NCBI RefSeq assembly: GCF_963082655.1
Contig: NC_081554.1
Coordinates: 54,003,998-54,067,997, forward strand
Source: Stomoxys calcitrans
Lineage: Eukaryota; Arthropoda; Insecta; Diptera; Muscidae
Direction of reading: 5' to 3'
DNA length: 64,000 bases
Shown here piece by piece: positions 1-10,229 of the stretch (position 1 is its first letter; each line of letters begins with the position of its first letter). Under the pieces are notes generated by a model. The model was not told the DNA's origin, did not search any database, and saw nothing but the letters and a program-made list of their open reading frames with translations. Both the position numbers and the translations under genes were made by a program.

Positions 1-653
1 AACGGAGTGAGTATTATAAAAAAACACAAAGAGCAATTAAGCATACATTTATGCGAGTTTATTAGTTTCCTACCGCAATCCTAAAAATGGCATAACATTT
101 TGTTTCTTATTAATTTTTTCCTAAATCTGAGAATTATAAGAAAGTTGTTCACGGTTGTTCCAAAGACGATTCCAAATGAGGTATCTTCAATAAAGTGTTA
201 ATAAGAACGAAATATGTGATCCGATTTTTACGATCAAAATCTTATTTTGTTCTTAGGTTATGTGGCTTTTCTTGAAAATTATAAGACTTGACAAATTTTT
301 CCGTTGTGGATTTGTAAAATCTTATCCTAACTACGTTACTGTCAGATTACGTAACTCCTCTTTATGAAAAGGGTTGTTTACATATCTGTGCCACTGTATA
401 CATATTCAACGATATTCGCCTGTATGAAAGTAGTGACTACAGTTTTCAACCGATTTGCTGAAATTTGGCAGGGCATGTGCTATTTCCCATCTAAAATCCT
501 CTTCTAAATTTTTCTCAAAAGATACCACACGATGGACGATTGATTGTCGTTGAATACCAAAAGCTTGAATTTTGATTTCAGACCGATGATTTTTCGGGCA
601 AATTTTCTTAGAAGTCCTCATAGATTCCGATTTTGCTAACCGCTTTGTAGATT
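1..653. other. AT-rich DNA, nothing recognised
   Basis: No recognisable coding, RNA or mobile-element signal. A 71-codon minus-strand reading frame (406-621) shows no family resemblance and is taken as chance. Confidence 0.6.
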
Positions 654-2850
654 ATTAGGTTAGGTTAGGTTCAAGTGGCAGTCTGCCATCAGACTCACTT
701 AGACTCAAGAACAGAAGAAGGAAGATGCCTTCTAGTTCCTACCGTTGAAACATCCAGATCGCTTTAAAATAGCCCAACAACTTGTGAATGTTCACATCCG
801 CTAAATCAGACAGCTTCTCAAAGAAATGAGAACCTAAAATGGAACTCCTTTTGACTGCTAGTGCGTGCCACCTACACAGCAAAAGTTCTATAGTCTCTCT
901 TTCCAACGTCCTCATAGCTACTGCAAAAGTCGTTACTGGTAATCTTGAGTCTGTCAGAAAGTCTTCCACTCAGTCAGTGACTTGTCATGATGTATTCAAT
1001 GGCTGAGACGTCTGTTCTAGTCAATGACCACAAAGTGGCAGACCACTTCAAGTCTAGATTGGGCCACATAGTTTTGGAATGCTCACAACACCCACTTTGT
1101 GACCATTTATCATTCGTTGCCCTTCGGTTCTGATCCTGAAAACTTAGCTTACATGTCGCTAGAGGCATATCCACAGATTTCAGTTTCCCTGAAATGTGTA
1201 GGGCAGTTCCTAGTCTCGCAAGCTCGTCCTCTTTACAATGCCCTGGGATATTTCTGTAGCCCGGCACCCAGAACAGGTGAATTTGGAACTGCTCAGCCAT
1301 CTCGTTGAGAGATCTGCGACAGTCACGGACGGTTTTTGTGTTCAGAAATATGTTCTCCAGGGTTTCAATGGCTGCCTGGCTGTCTGAGAAGATATTTATG
1401 CCAATCATCGTTATGTCATTATATCTTAGCCAATCCCCCACTTCCTTAATTGCAAGGATCTCCGCTTGATACACACTGCAGTGGTCGGTTAATCTTTTCG
1501 ACAAGACCAGTTATAGATCTTCAGAGTTCACCCCAAAGCCCAGCTGGTCGTTTAGTTTGGAACCATCCGTACAGAAGTCTATGTAACTTCTGTTACCAGG
1601 GATATCGTAGTTCCAATCGATCAGTTATAGTGGTATAGTACTTTTTATCAAAGAGCGGCTCGGGTAGGGTGTAATCAACACCAACTGAAACATCGAATGT
1701 TGTATCAAGGATAACACAGTGTCCGTAGCCGCCACATGACCAATGAGAAAGCTCCCTTAGCCTCATGGTAATGGTCGCTGCCTTATGTCTAGCCACAATA
1801 TCCAGAGGCATTAAATTCAGTGCATCAGATGATGTCGTCCTCAGCGCGGCTGTGATGCATGACGAAGCCTTCCTTTGGATCCGGTTAAGCATTGAGCAGT
1901 AGGTGGATTTTTGAAGCGCCGTCCACCAGACCACAACACCATATAGCATTATGGGTTATGCATGACACGCGGTCTAAACTCCCAACTTTTGCCAATGGCT
2001 CTCTTGCAGGTGTATAGGGCAAGAGTTGCCTTTCTTTCACTTTTCAAAATGTGGGATTTGAATTTCAATTTTCTGTCCAGCAAAACACCCAGGTATTTTG
2101 CTTTCTGTAAATAGAACATTCTCTACTCCAAGGAGACAATTGCCACTGTAGGCAGCTTGTATCTCCTGCTGAAAACAACTAAGTCTGTTTTACACGGATT
2201 AACACCTAAACCACTTTCGGCAGTCCACTTCTCAGTATAAAGGATGACAGGCTAATCAGACGAGAATCTTTCGCCTTCGTGTGGTAAGGTTTTCTTGCTT
2301 TCGGAATGAAAATGAGCTTAGTGTCCCTCCATCCCACAGGTATATATGACAAGCTGATACAAGCAGAGTATATCTCCCTCAGCCAGGGAGCCAGTCTATC
2401 AGACACAGCTTGTAATTCGACCGGTGATACATTATCTGGGCCTGGCGGCTTAAAGGAGTCGAAACTTCTTATCGCCCAAAGGATTTTTGGCTCAGACCCA
2501 ATTTCCCTAATAACCTCCGACGAATGCATGCCAGTGACAATCTCTTCTAGTGTTTCCTCACTAGACATTGTCCATACATTCTCTATCTCTGACTTCTGAA
2601 TATACCCCACCGTAATAGGTCTCGAGGACAGAATCTTCACTAGCCTAGAGGCCTTAGATGTATCCTCGGAGCTGCAGAATTCTAACCAGGATTTTTTCTG
2701 AGCTTTTCTCAGTTCGCCCTTATATTTTCTTAGCTCATCCTTATAGATGTACCAATCGTGTGATGCTCTTGTGGCGTTTGGTCTCTTGTAGAGTTTTCTG
2801 CAGTCCTTTCTTAGACCAACCAGCTCTGGGGTCCAAAATGACGGAAGTGG
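654..2850 (-). mobile_element. LINE family A: 5'-truncated, internally deleted non-LTR retrotransposon with RNase H (LOA/I-like)
   Basis: Read on the minus strand, this is the 3' part of a LINE polyprotein. From about 2850 downwards comes the endonuclease-RT linker (WTPELVGLRKDCRKLYKR), then the RT N-terminal part at 2206-2640 with SFKPPGPDNV, IPVGWRDTKLIFIPKARK and RLISLSSFILR. At about 2220-2235 the frame jumps directly to the later RT segment (ESGLGVNPCKTDLVVF, then YLGVLLDRKLKF), so the catalytic middle of the RT, including the metal-binding YxDD or FADD box, is missing. The thumb (1593-1949) and RNase H domain (974-1504, with AEILAI, FSDSQAAIETL and a degenerate DELARLG) follow. A C-terminal segment ending LGSHFFEKLSDLADV lies at 739-969. 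The 3' end is an AACCTAACCTAACC-like tail at about 654-672. Stops and frameshifts make it a dead copy. Assignment to a LOA- or I-type clade rests on the RNase H domain and motif spelling and is inference. Confidence 0.85.
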
Positions 2851-2892
2851 TTAGATAAATAAATATTTTTAAATATGAATATGAATGAATAT

Positions 2893-3196
2893 TCCACTAA
2901 GGAACAGGGGATACTTCTCTTATACAGTTCAATTGAAGTTTTTCGCTTAAATTTTTATGCCGAAAGGCGTGCCACTGAGCACCACCATTTCGTATTAAAG
3001 TTTTGCCATAGCTAGATACCTTAAAAATGACTCTAGCTTTAGTGAAGGGATAACAATACCGAAATTTTTTTCTAATGTTCAGATCGGGGTTTGAACGCAG
3101 GCGTTCTGAATCACAGGCGGACATGACTACCTCAGCGCAACGATGACCTCCTTGTCCTCATCTCATTTCTTGAGTTCACCTCCACTGTCTCTTCAG
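2893..3196 (-). mobile_element. SINE1 copy, degenerate, minus strand
   Basis: The reverse complement carries a decayed tRNA-like head: a box A-like segment (GCGCTGAGGTAGTCATG) and a box B-like GCGTTCAAACCCC around 3085-3145. The SINE1 body follows, and the family tail (TTCCTTAGTGGAAT) lies at about 2893-2915. It matches the better copies at 14174 and 35119 in order but not in detail. Confidence 0.6.
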
Positions 3197-3411
3197 TCCA
3201 TTTCGTATTAAAGTTTTGGCATGTCTAGTTACCGTACAAATGACCCTAGCGTTAATGAGGGGATAACAACCCCAATAATGTTTCTGATATGCAGCCCGGG
3301 AGTTTGAACCCAGTTGTTTTGAGTCATAGTCGGACATGATTGCATCCGCGCCACGATGACCTTCTTGTCCTCATCTTATTTCTCGAGTTCACCTCCATAG
3401 TCTCTTCAGTA
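2989..3411. repeat. Tandem duplication, about 208 bp x 2, of a SINE1 segment
   Basis: The block from CCATTTCGTATTAAAGTTTT (2989) to TCTCTTCAGT (about 3196) recurs from 3198 to about 3411 in the same order with scattered substitutions. Both halves contain the degenerate SINE1 head on the minus strand. Divergence shows the duplication is old. Confidence 0.75.
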
Positions 3412-3602
3412 ACCTTACTATGAACTCTCGGCATATACTTCGGATCAGTATGAAGACATTTTGCCATCGTTGTTTAGTTACAATAGGTCTTTGTTTATCA
3501 TGAGGTTCCAGATAATCGGTGAGAACAACCCACCTTCAGGCATTCCACTTTTCACCTGCCTTCGAATACACTGCCTGAAAAAATTTGATCAGATAATCCA
3601 GC

Positions 3603-3965
3603 CCACCGGGAGGACATCGTAGCGTTGAGATTAGCATATCCGCCTATGACGCTGATCGCCTGGGTTCGAATCCTGGCGACAACATCAGAAAAAAATTATC
3701 AACGGAGATTTTCCCCTCCTAATGCTGATCGCCTGGGTTCGAATCCTGGCAAGAACATCAGAAAAAAATTATCAACGGAGATTTTCCACTCCTAATGCTG
3801 GCAACATTTGTGAGGTACTATGCCATGTTAAACTTCTCTCCAAAAAGGTGTCGCACTGCGGCACGCCGTTCGGAATCGTCTATAAAAAGGAGGCCCCTTA
3901 TCAGTGAGCTTAAAACTTGAATCGGACTGTTCCTTAGGGGAATGTTCGTGGGCAAAATTTGCATT
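3603..3965 (+). mobile_element. SINE1 copy with an internally duplicated box B segment
   Basis: tRNA-derived SINE. The box A-like stretch (GTAGCGTTGAGATTAGCATA) is followed by box B GGGTTCGAATCCTGG. A 73-bp segment starting GCTGATCGCC at 3651 repeats at 3724, so the copy has two box B sequences. The body (AACATTTGTGAGGTACTATG, GTCGCACTGCGGCACGCCG, CTATAAAAAGGAGGCCCC) and the tail (GGAATGTTCGTGGGCAAAAT) follow. It abuts another SINE1 copy that begins with the same GCCCACCGGGAGGACATCG. Confidence 0.8.
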
Positions 3966-4155
3966 TGCCCACCGGGAGGACATCGTAGCGTGGAGGTTAG
4001 CATGTCCGCCTATGATGCTGGTCGCCTGGGAGAGAACATCAGTAAAAATTTTCAGCGATGTGTTCCCCCCTCATAAAGCTGGCAACATTTGTGAGGTACT
4101 ATGACATGTAAAATCCTCTCTCCAAAGAGCCACGCCGTTCGAACCCGGCCAAAAA
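3966..4155 (+). mobile_element. SINE1 copy, box B deleted and 3' truncated
   Basis: Head-to-tail neighbour of the preceding SINE1, opening with the same GCCCACCGGGAGGACATCG. Box A (GTAGCGTGGAGGTTAGCATG) is intact, but the sequence passes from CGCCTGGG straight to GAGAACATCAG, so the box B core is missing. The body can be followed to about 4155 and then stops. Confidence 0.7.
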
Positions 4156-4294
4156 ATGCAAAGCCCATAAGGTGCTCTGGAGCGGATTTTTGGGCATGAA
4201 AGGGCCAACGAAGAGATACGAACTATGGTTGCCGCACTACATCGCACAGGGTTCTACCCAAATATCTCCCGGTGGGCAGGATTGCAAGTTGTTC

Positions 4295-4385
4295 ACATGA
4301 ACCTCCCGCTAAGGAACAGGGGCAATCTTCTCACATATCAATGAGTGCAGTCTGATTCAAGTTTAAGCTCAATGATAAGCATTGA
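4295..4385 (-). mobile_element. SINE1 3' tail fragment, minus strand
   Basis: Contains GCTAAGGAACAGGGGCAA, then CTTCTCACATATCAATGAG and TTCAAGTTTAAGCTCAATGA, the reverse complement of the SINE1 3' half. No head is present. The flanks (4156-4294 and 4386-4555) are otherwise unassigned, except for a short SINE1-like stretch near 4426-4450. Confidence 0.65.
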
Positions 4386-4555
4386 GGTTAAACTTTGCAT
4401 AGATAATCCTGCATAGATTATCAGCCTTGAGCTTAAACTTAAATCGGACTGAAGAATTTTACTAAAATTTTGTTTTGAATTAACATTTGAATGAAATGTT
4501 GGCTTTGGCAAAGTTTGTTCATTGATCACCCTAGATTTTACTCGGCTCTTACTCT

Positions 4556-4731
4556 TTGTTAAAGGCGCCTCGGTAACCGAGTTTGTAGAGTGCTCGGATT
4601 GCCAGTGCGGGGTTGTGGGTTTGGTTCCCACTAGAGGCCTTGGTCGGTTGCTGCTGTGTTATCACAATGATCGTCAAATTGTCCAAGTGAGCTTGTAAAG
4701 GGCTGACACTCTTTCTTATCCTAACCTACCT
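4556..4731 (+). mobile_element. SINE2 copy (second tRNA-derived SINE family)
   Basis: tRNA-like head with a box A-like GGTAACCGAGTTTGTAGAGT and a box B-like GGGTTTGGTTCCCAC. The body contains CTGCTGTGTTATCACAATGA and the tail GTCCAAGTGAGCTTGTAAAG, ending ATCCTAACCTACC. It differs in sequence from SINE1. The same order is seen at about 7733 and, inverted, at about 11036. Confidence 0.75.
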
Positions 4732-6058
4732 CTTGCCAAACCTTGGTGTACAAAATTCTAGAGAGTTCCTATGAAATTGTATTTTAAGGCGCTAACGAAA
4801 GTTTTCCACTCCACTAAGCCCGCTTCTTTGTTACGTAAAAATCAATAGAATCTGATATTAAGATAAAGCAGATGGTTATGAAGTTATAAAAGTGGCAATT
4901 GTCAATAGCAAATGAATATAAAAACCAAATTGGCGAAAGGACACCAAAACCAAATGTTTTATTATCATTTTTTCCCCAGTCTTTTGTGGCAAATAAATGC
5001 TGCTTGTATTTAGCTGCTGGTACGAGAATTGCGTACGGCTATTAAAATGGTGGTTGTGTACGAGATCAGCTGCCAATGGTATGGAGATGGGCATTTTTGT
5101 GGCAAGTGCCAAAAAACACCTGAGGCCATGTTGAGAGACAACGATTATGACATTGAGGACGACAAATGTTGGCTACATTTGTATGCAGCAAGCCAAGAAC
5201 AGATGAAGCCACTTTTGCTGAGGCAGCCAACATAAGATGAAAAAAAATAAAAATATTGAAAAAAAAAAACAGACACACAAAGAACCATCAGGTCTTTGGG
5301 GAGAATTATTAAAATTGTAGACAACACGGAGGACCGGAATGAATTGGAATTTCTGGTGGTTCAAGAAAAGCAGCAAAAGACACAAAATGCCAACATAAAC
5401 ACGTCTTGGCAATGCAGGTAATGTTTACGCATAGCAACTGATACTTAAGTACAGTGGTTCAAGTAGGAGTTATGGTGGATTCTCAGCTGGAGTTATTGCT
5501 TTTTATATTTGTACTCATTTTATGTTTCCTCAAGCTAACCACTGTGTGCCACATACAATTTTCTATGCCGTTTGTTTTGTTTTCTACATCAGCCAAAGGA
5601 TATAGGGTTGTTAAAGTCCTACATCCTTATTCAGGGTGGTTGCTTATGAAATTGCACTTGGCTGAGATGCCAAAGAACGCAGGCCACACCAACTAATTAC
5701 TTAACAGCCACAGAAGCAGCACACACATTTCTACGCTCCGCCATACCATTCATCCATCTTGACAAGGATCAACAACAAAAACATTTCATTCAATGCACAT
5801 GCTGTGCTGTGCTGGGCCCGGCAACATGCTGATGAAGGAGAAGAAAACACTTGTCTAAATCCCAAAATACACACGCAATGCATTGGAAAGGAAGGAAGGA
5901 CGTCGACGACGACGACGAAGACGACTACGAGAAGACACATGGGAAGGACAGACGGACAGATAAAAGGCGAAAACAGAGGAATTTCAAATGAGTCATGCTC
6001 TGCTTTAGACAAGTTTAGTGTGAGCCATTACACTGGCATTTAATAAACTAAGAGCAAT
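4732..6058. other. Unassigned DNA with a short (GAC)n tract
   Basis: No credible gene. Short reading frames on both strands (for example 5454-5696 and 5759-6043) lack recognisable domains. A GAC/GAA-type triplet run lies at about 5899-5935. This could be intron or intergenic sequence. Confidence 0.5.
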
Positions 6059-6156
6059 TTTTATACCCTCCATCTTAAAAAGGGGATATACTATCTTCTT
6101 CAATCCATTCGTCACATATCGAAATATTGTTCCTAAGACCCCATAAAGTACATATA
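6059..6156. mobile_element. Left part of a decayed repeat (TATACCCTCC type), split by a later insertion
   Basis: Begins TTTTTATACCCTCCATC, continues CATTCGTCACATATCGAAAT and reaches ACCCCATAAAGTACATATA. This resembles the 3' ends of the tandem-core elements described below (for example GATATTTCGATGTGTTGC read in reverse). It resumes after the transposon at 6738, so the two pieces are one repeat interrupted by 6157-6737. Confidence 0.65.
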
Positions 6157-6737
6157 AAGGGTGACTTTTTAAGAGTTGTAGGAATGTTAAGAAACCCACA
6201 TAAAATTCAGAACAATTCATGAAATTTTTATTTGAATCGTACCTTTGAAGATTATCTCATGCAAATGTTGACGGTGACTTCGCCCCAAATGGTCCATCCG
6301 CTAAGTCCAATTTTGGCATACTCTTTCCAACATTTCGGCCGGTGTCTCACGAATAAATTCTTCAATGTTGTCTTCCAATGCGTCAATTGAAGCGGGGTTG
6401 TCTGTATAAAAGTGAGCTTTAACATATCCCCACAAAAATTAGTTTAAAGGCGTTAAACCGAACTCGCCTCTCAATAAGTCGATTGTTACGCGTGCTGTGT
6501 GGCACCGTCTTGTTGAAACCACATGTCATGGAAGTCATGCTTTTGCATTTCGGGCAAAAAAAGTTGGATATCATGTGGGATAGCGTTCACCGTTCACAGT
6601 TACGTTACTATTAGCATCATCTTTGAAGAAGTACGGTCCAATGATGCCACCAGCCTACAAACCGCACCAAACTGTGACTTTTTCTGGATGCATTGGTGGC
6701 AATTGCAATGCTTCGGCAATAGCTAAAAATCACCCTT
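6157..6737 (-). mobile_element. Non-autonomous Tc1/mariner-superfamily transposon, 581 bp, with TA target duplication
   Basis: The terminal inverted repeats AAGGGTGACTTTTT (6157) and AAAAATCACCCTT (ending 6737) are flanked by TA on each side (6155-6156 and 6738-6739). The minus strand encodes remnants of a DDE transposase, including YFFKDDAN, VTVNGER and a damaged FQQDGA-type segment, with stops and frameshifts. It therefore lost its own transposase but kept both ends. It sits inside an older repeat. Confidence 0.85.
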
Positions 6738-6795
6738 TACATATTCTTGATTGCAGTGACACTTTGAGTCGATCTAGCCATGTCTGGGGCGAGAG
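6738..6795. mobile_element. Right part of the repeat split by the 6157-6737 insertion
   Basis: TACATATTCTTGATTGCAGT followed by TGAGTCGATCTAGCCATGTC continues the segment that stopped at 6156. The order (ATATTCTTGATC, then GATCTAGACATGTCCG in reverse) matches the 3' part of the tandem-core elements elsewhere in the window. Confidence 0.6.
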
Positions 6796-6819
6796 ATGGC
6801 GCATTTGGAGGGAGAAGTC

Positions 6820-7325
6820 CCCATTTTTGCTTCTCTTCTCCAGTCAGTTCCCATCATGATCTGGTCTAGGGAGCAATGGGTCTTCGCCGTCGAGGACGAA
6901 GATCGCTCACTTGTTGCTACACAGCGTGCCTTCCTCGCTCGCTTTGAAATTCCTCCTCACAGACTCGTTCCTGGGCGTAATTCGATTATATCGTGGGTTA
7001 ACTCATTTCGGGAGTGGGAAAGTGTCTCTTTAACCAGAAATGGATTTCAACGTACCATCAGAACACCGGAAAATATCGATAAAGTGAGCCAGTCAGTTGT
7101 GCGTTTACCCGGCGTTCGGCTCGCAAACACGTAACGTTATGATTTGCATCATCTTTGAAGAAGTACGGTCCAATGCTGCCACCGGTCCATAAACCGCATC
7201 TTCACTCCAAAATCGAAAATTCTGCTTATTTACGCACCCATTGAGCCAAAAATGATCTTCGTTGTAGAATTGAAGAACATATCGTTGGACACGGTCGAAA
7301 TGCGTGTCCACTCAACAAAGAGTGG
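6820..7325. pseudogene. Scrambled Tc1/mariner-like transposase: N-terminal HTH part forward, catalytic part inverted
   Basis: On the plus strand, about 6850-7134 encodes a helix-turn-helix-type N-terminus: SREQWVFAVE, ATQRAFLARF, PGRNSIISWVNSF and TIRTPENIDKVSQSVVRLPG. From about 7135 the continuation is on the minus strand (7105-7311), with FYNEDHFWLNG (region of the first catalytic Asp), VNKQNFRFWSED and a G-Y/F-F-type segment. A functional transposase would have these in one orientation, so the copy was rearranged by inversion, or two fragments were joined. No terminal repeats were found. Confidence 0.7.
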
Positions 7326-7387
7326 ACACGTATTTAGGATTTGAGCCTGTCTGCTAGGCAAACGATGTTATAATACTTCTAAGGAGG

Positions 7388-9130
7388 AAGGAATCGAACC
7401 AGTTATGCAGAAGGGCCGAAAGGGTCTTGGTCTCAATGTTAACTCAGAGAAGACTGAAATATGCCTGTTCACGAGGAAGACGAAGATGGGCCAATTTGAC
7501 GCACCACATTTCCTCAATAAAACGATTTCGATATCTGACAATTTCAACTACTTAGGAGTGATCTTAAGTAATTGGAAGTGTCACATTTAGGAGCGTACTG
7601 AGAAAGCTCACGGATGTTGGGTACTATGTAGATGGGCCGTAGGCTCGAAATGGGGCCTGAATCCGAGGATAGTTCACTGTCTCTACATGAGCATGATTAG
7701 ACCAATACTTACTTACGCCAATACCTTACGGGCGCCCCGGTAGCCGAGTTGGTAGCGTGAATGGAATACCAGTGTAGGGGTCGTGCGTTCGATTCACGCC
7801 AAAAGTCTTGGTCTGTCACTACTGTGGTATCACAATGGACTAACCTACTTACGTCTCAGTAGTTTGGTGGACTGCTAGGAGAAAAAGTGTAATATTAGGA
7901 CCAAACAACAAGTTCAGAGAACATGTTGTCTATTCATAGGCGGAGCTATGAAAACCTTGCCCACTAGGGCACTGGAGAATATTCTAGATATCCGACCCAT
8001 AGACGTACAGATTAAGTATGAGGCACCCACTGCGGCCATGAGACTTAAGGCGATGGGAGAATGAATTGAGGATGGGAGCAGCTCATACCATCGCGGTATA
8101 ATCGGGGCGACGATAGGAAATCTGGAGGGAAAATAAGAGGTTTCCGATCGGATACCTGAAATGAACCTTGAGGTCGAGTGCGAGGCACTGCTGCCAGCGG
8201 CACAGTCTTGGAATGACGGAACCCTAGTATTGCCATCTGGAAGATCATGTTACACGGATGGATCAAAGCTAGACGATAGAGTGGTCCGGGGTTTCTGCAT
8301 TGAGAACCCAGGGACGGAGATCTGTTTTAGACTACCTGACCATAATACGATCCTGCAGGCGGTGATCCGGGGAATCACGGAATGCGTGAGGTGGTGTGGT
8401 GCTAACGCAAGGACGTCAAGTATGAACATCTTTACGGACAGTAAAATGTCCAAAAGGACAATAACAACCACGACGGTAAGGTCACGAAGAGTGTAAGAAG
8501 GAGATTAACGCCTTCTCTGAGGATGGCACAATCAGCATCGTTTGGTTGCCGGGCCATACGAAGTAAAGGGAAATGAAAGGGCAGATGATTTGGCGGTAAA
8601 GGCCAGAGCATTGCCGTCGATAAACTTGGTTATCCCGAAGCCTTTTAAATCGACTCAGTCTGATTTAAGGGTGTGGGCGACAACACTGTGGAGCAGCGAA
8701 CAGTCGGTAGAACGGCGAAATCCTATGGGGCTATCTTAATCGTGAGAGGAAGAGACTATTACTGAAAGGAAGTAAGGAGGAAGTCAGTAAAGCTTTTGGT
8801 GTCATAGCGGGACAAATAGGACTACGAGCTCACTTATGCATAATCGGTGCGGCAAGTGATGGTATGTGTGGGGCATGTGGGGAAGATGATGAGACGTTGG
8901 AGCATTTCCTATGTCATTGCCCGGCTTGCGCGGCTAACAGACACCGGTACTTAGGTGGACACATAATATATGAACCAACTTAGGGGAGTGGTATGGTAAA
9001 CAATTAAAGATTTTGTCAGTAGCACGGAATTCCTAACTTAAATTTTTCTTTTTTGAGGCTACTTTTTAGTTTTTAGAGCGCACAACAAGCCGATTACTGC
9101 ACCCTCTTTTCAGTCTATTCTAACCTATCA
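7388..9130 (+). mobile_element. LINE family B copy 1: RT thumb, RNase H, zinc-knuckle C-terminus, interrupted by a SINE2
   Basis: The plus strand carries a late RT segment (GLGLNVNSEKTEICLFTRK, NYLGVILS; 7405-7590), then CLYMSMIRPILTYA, and after the SINE2 insertion VVWWTA at about 7858. RNase H follows: CYTDGSKLDD near 8250, a degraded AVIRGI, IFTDSKM near 8430, and GNERADDLAVKAR at about 8570. A Cys/His C-terminal module (MCGACGEDDETLEHFLCHCP, about 8865-8920) follows. The 3' UTR (AGAGCGCACAACAAGCCGAT) ends around 9120 with TCTAACCTATC. Stops at several points show a dead, 5'-truncated copy. The family has three further copies in the window. Confidence 0.85.
7733..7850 (+). mobile_element. 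SINE2 copy inserted in LINE B
   Basis: The head GGTAGCCGAGTTGGTAGCGT (box A) and GTGCGTTCGATTCACGCC (box B) is followed by CTACTGTGGTATCACAATGG and a short tail, ACTAACCTACTTACG. The interruption splits the conserved LINE segment that should read LTYASVVWW-like. TTACG occurs on both sides, but the exact target duplication is uncertain. Confidence 0.8.
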
Positions 9131-10229
9131 ATATTTTTAGAATTCCAACTCTGGTGTAATGCGCTGACATTTTAACATTTACCACGAAGTATGTCATTAT
9201 TATAAATTCCAATAGAATCTTGAGTGTATACCAACCTTTGTGTTGTATAACCCTCTGGTCATATTCAATTTTCTCCTAGTGTATGCTGTTTGAAGAAATG
9301 CCTGTATCATCGTGTCTAGCAGTAATTTATTAGGTCACATCATGTCCTCTGTTTCCGACCGCATTTGTGGCACCATTTACGAATTCACCATTTGCCAAGC
9401 AACGACATCTCGTGTCGTCTTAAGGACGAGTTTATGATGCTACTTGCCATGCTGTCGTTGATATAGCAACATTGTATTTGTATCCTTTGGCCGTTGGGGT
9501 TTTGTGCAAGTGTTGGTGTGCGCATGTTGTTATTTAGATACGAACTGAAGTGTATTTGAGCGTGTAATAGCCCAAACACCACAAACTGGCAGTTCCTGCT
9601 GCAACGGAAGGCGAAGCAAGGACTGCAAGACAGACTTCATTCTTCATGTATAGTGCCATTGATATGACCCAGATAAGAGAATTTCCATTTTATGAGTTGC
9701 CCTTGAATTTTCCTCGTATTCAGTTAGCATGAACGAAGCAAAATGAAGTCACTTGTTTTCCGGATAACTCTTTGGGGTTTGTTTATTCCATGCAGACATT
9801 ACATTAAATAGATAGGGAGAGAGAGAGAGAGAGAGAGAGTTTCTAAGCGTCCTTGCCGGAAATCTTGAGACTCAATCACTACTTTTGAGATTGCTGGTAA
9901 GATTTGAAGTGGTTTGCTTTGGCTATGGCACCTGTGTTCTTCAGGTGTTTTTCGATTCATTGAAAATTTTGCGTTTCTAAAAAGGCAAAGCGGCACCACT
10001 TTTCCTCAGAGTGATGAACACTTGTGAAGGATTTTTTTCTAAGGTGCAAGCCCTGCTAGAATTTTTTAATATTAATGACCTAATGACACAAAATAGAGGC
10101 AAAATACCAACCTGCTAACAGAAGTAGGAAGATGGTTGTAGATGTGACAAAATGTTCGGAAATTTTGATCGATGAACTGCAGGGAAGAGCCTTTAATGAA
10201 CACTCCCTGTCAAAGCATCGTTGCATAAG
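9131..10229. other. Unassigned DNA with a (GA)n microsatellite
   Basis: No recognisable gene or element. A GA dinucleotide run lies at about 9813-9839. Small reading frames here (9385-9582, 9799-9999) have no family features. Confidence 0.5.

Noticed and set aside
654..672. TTAGG-like repeat as arthropod telomere sequence
   Set aside because: Only about three units, of TTAGGT spelling, at the 3' end of a LINE; flies also lack TTAGG telomeres.
5028..5235. Small cysteine-containing frame near 5029-5235 as a gene
   Set aside because: No signal peptide, domain or supporting context; overlapping frames on the other strand are equally open.
7740..7800. A functional tRNA gene in LINE B
   Set aside because: Same reason: the head is followed by the SINE2 body found at two other places.
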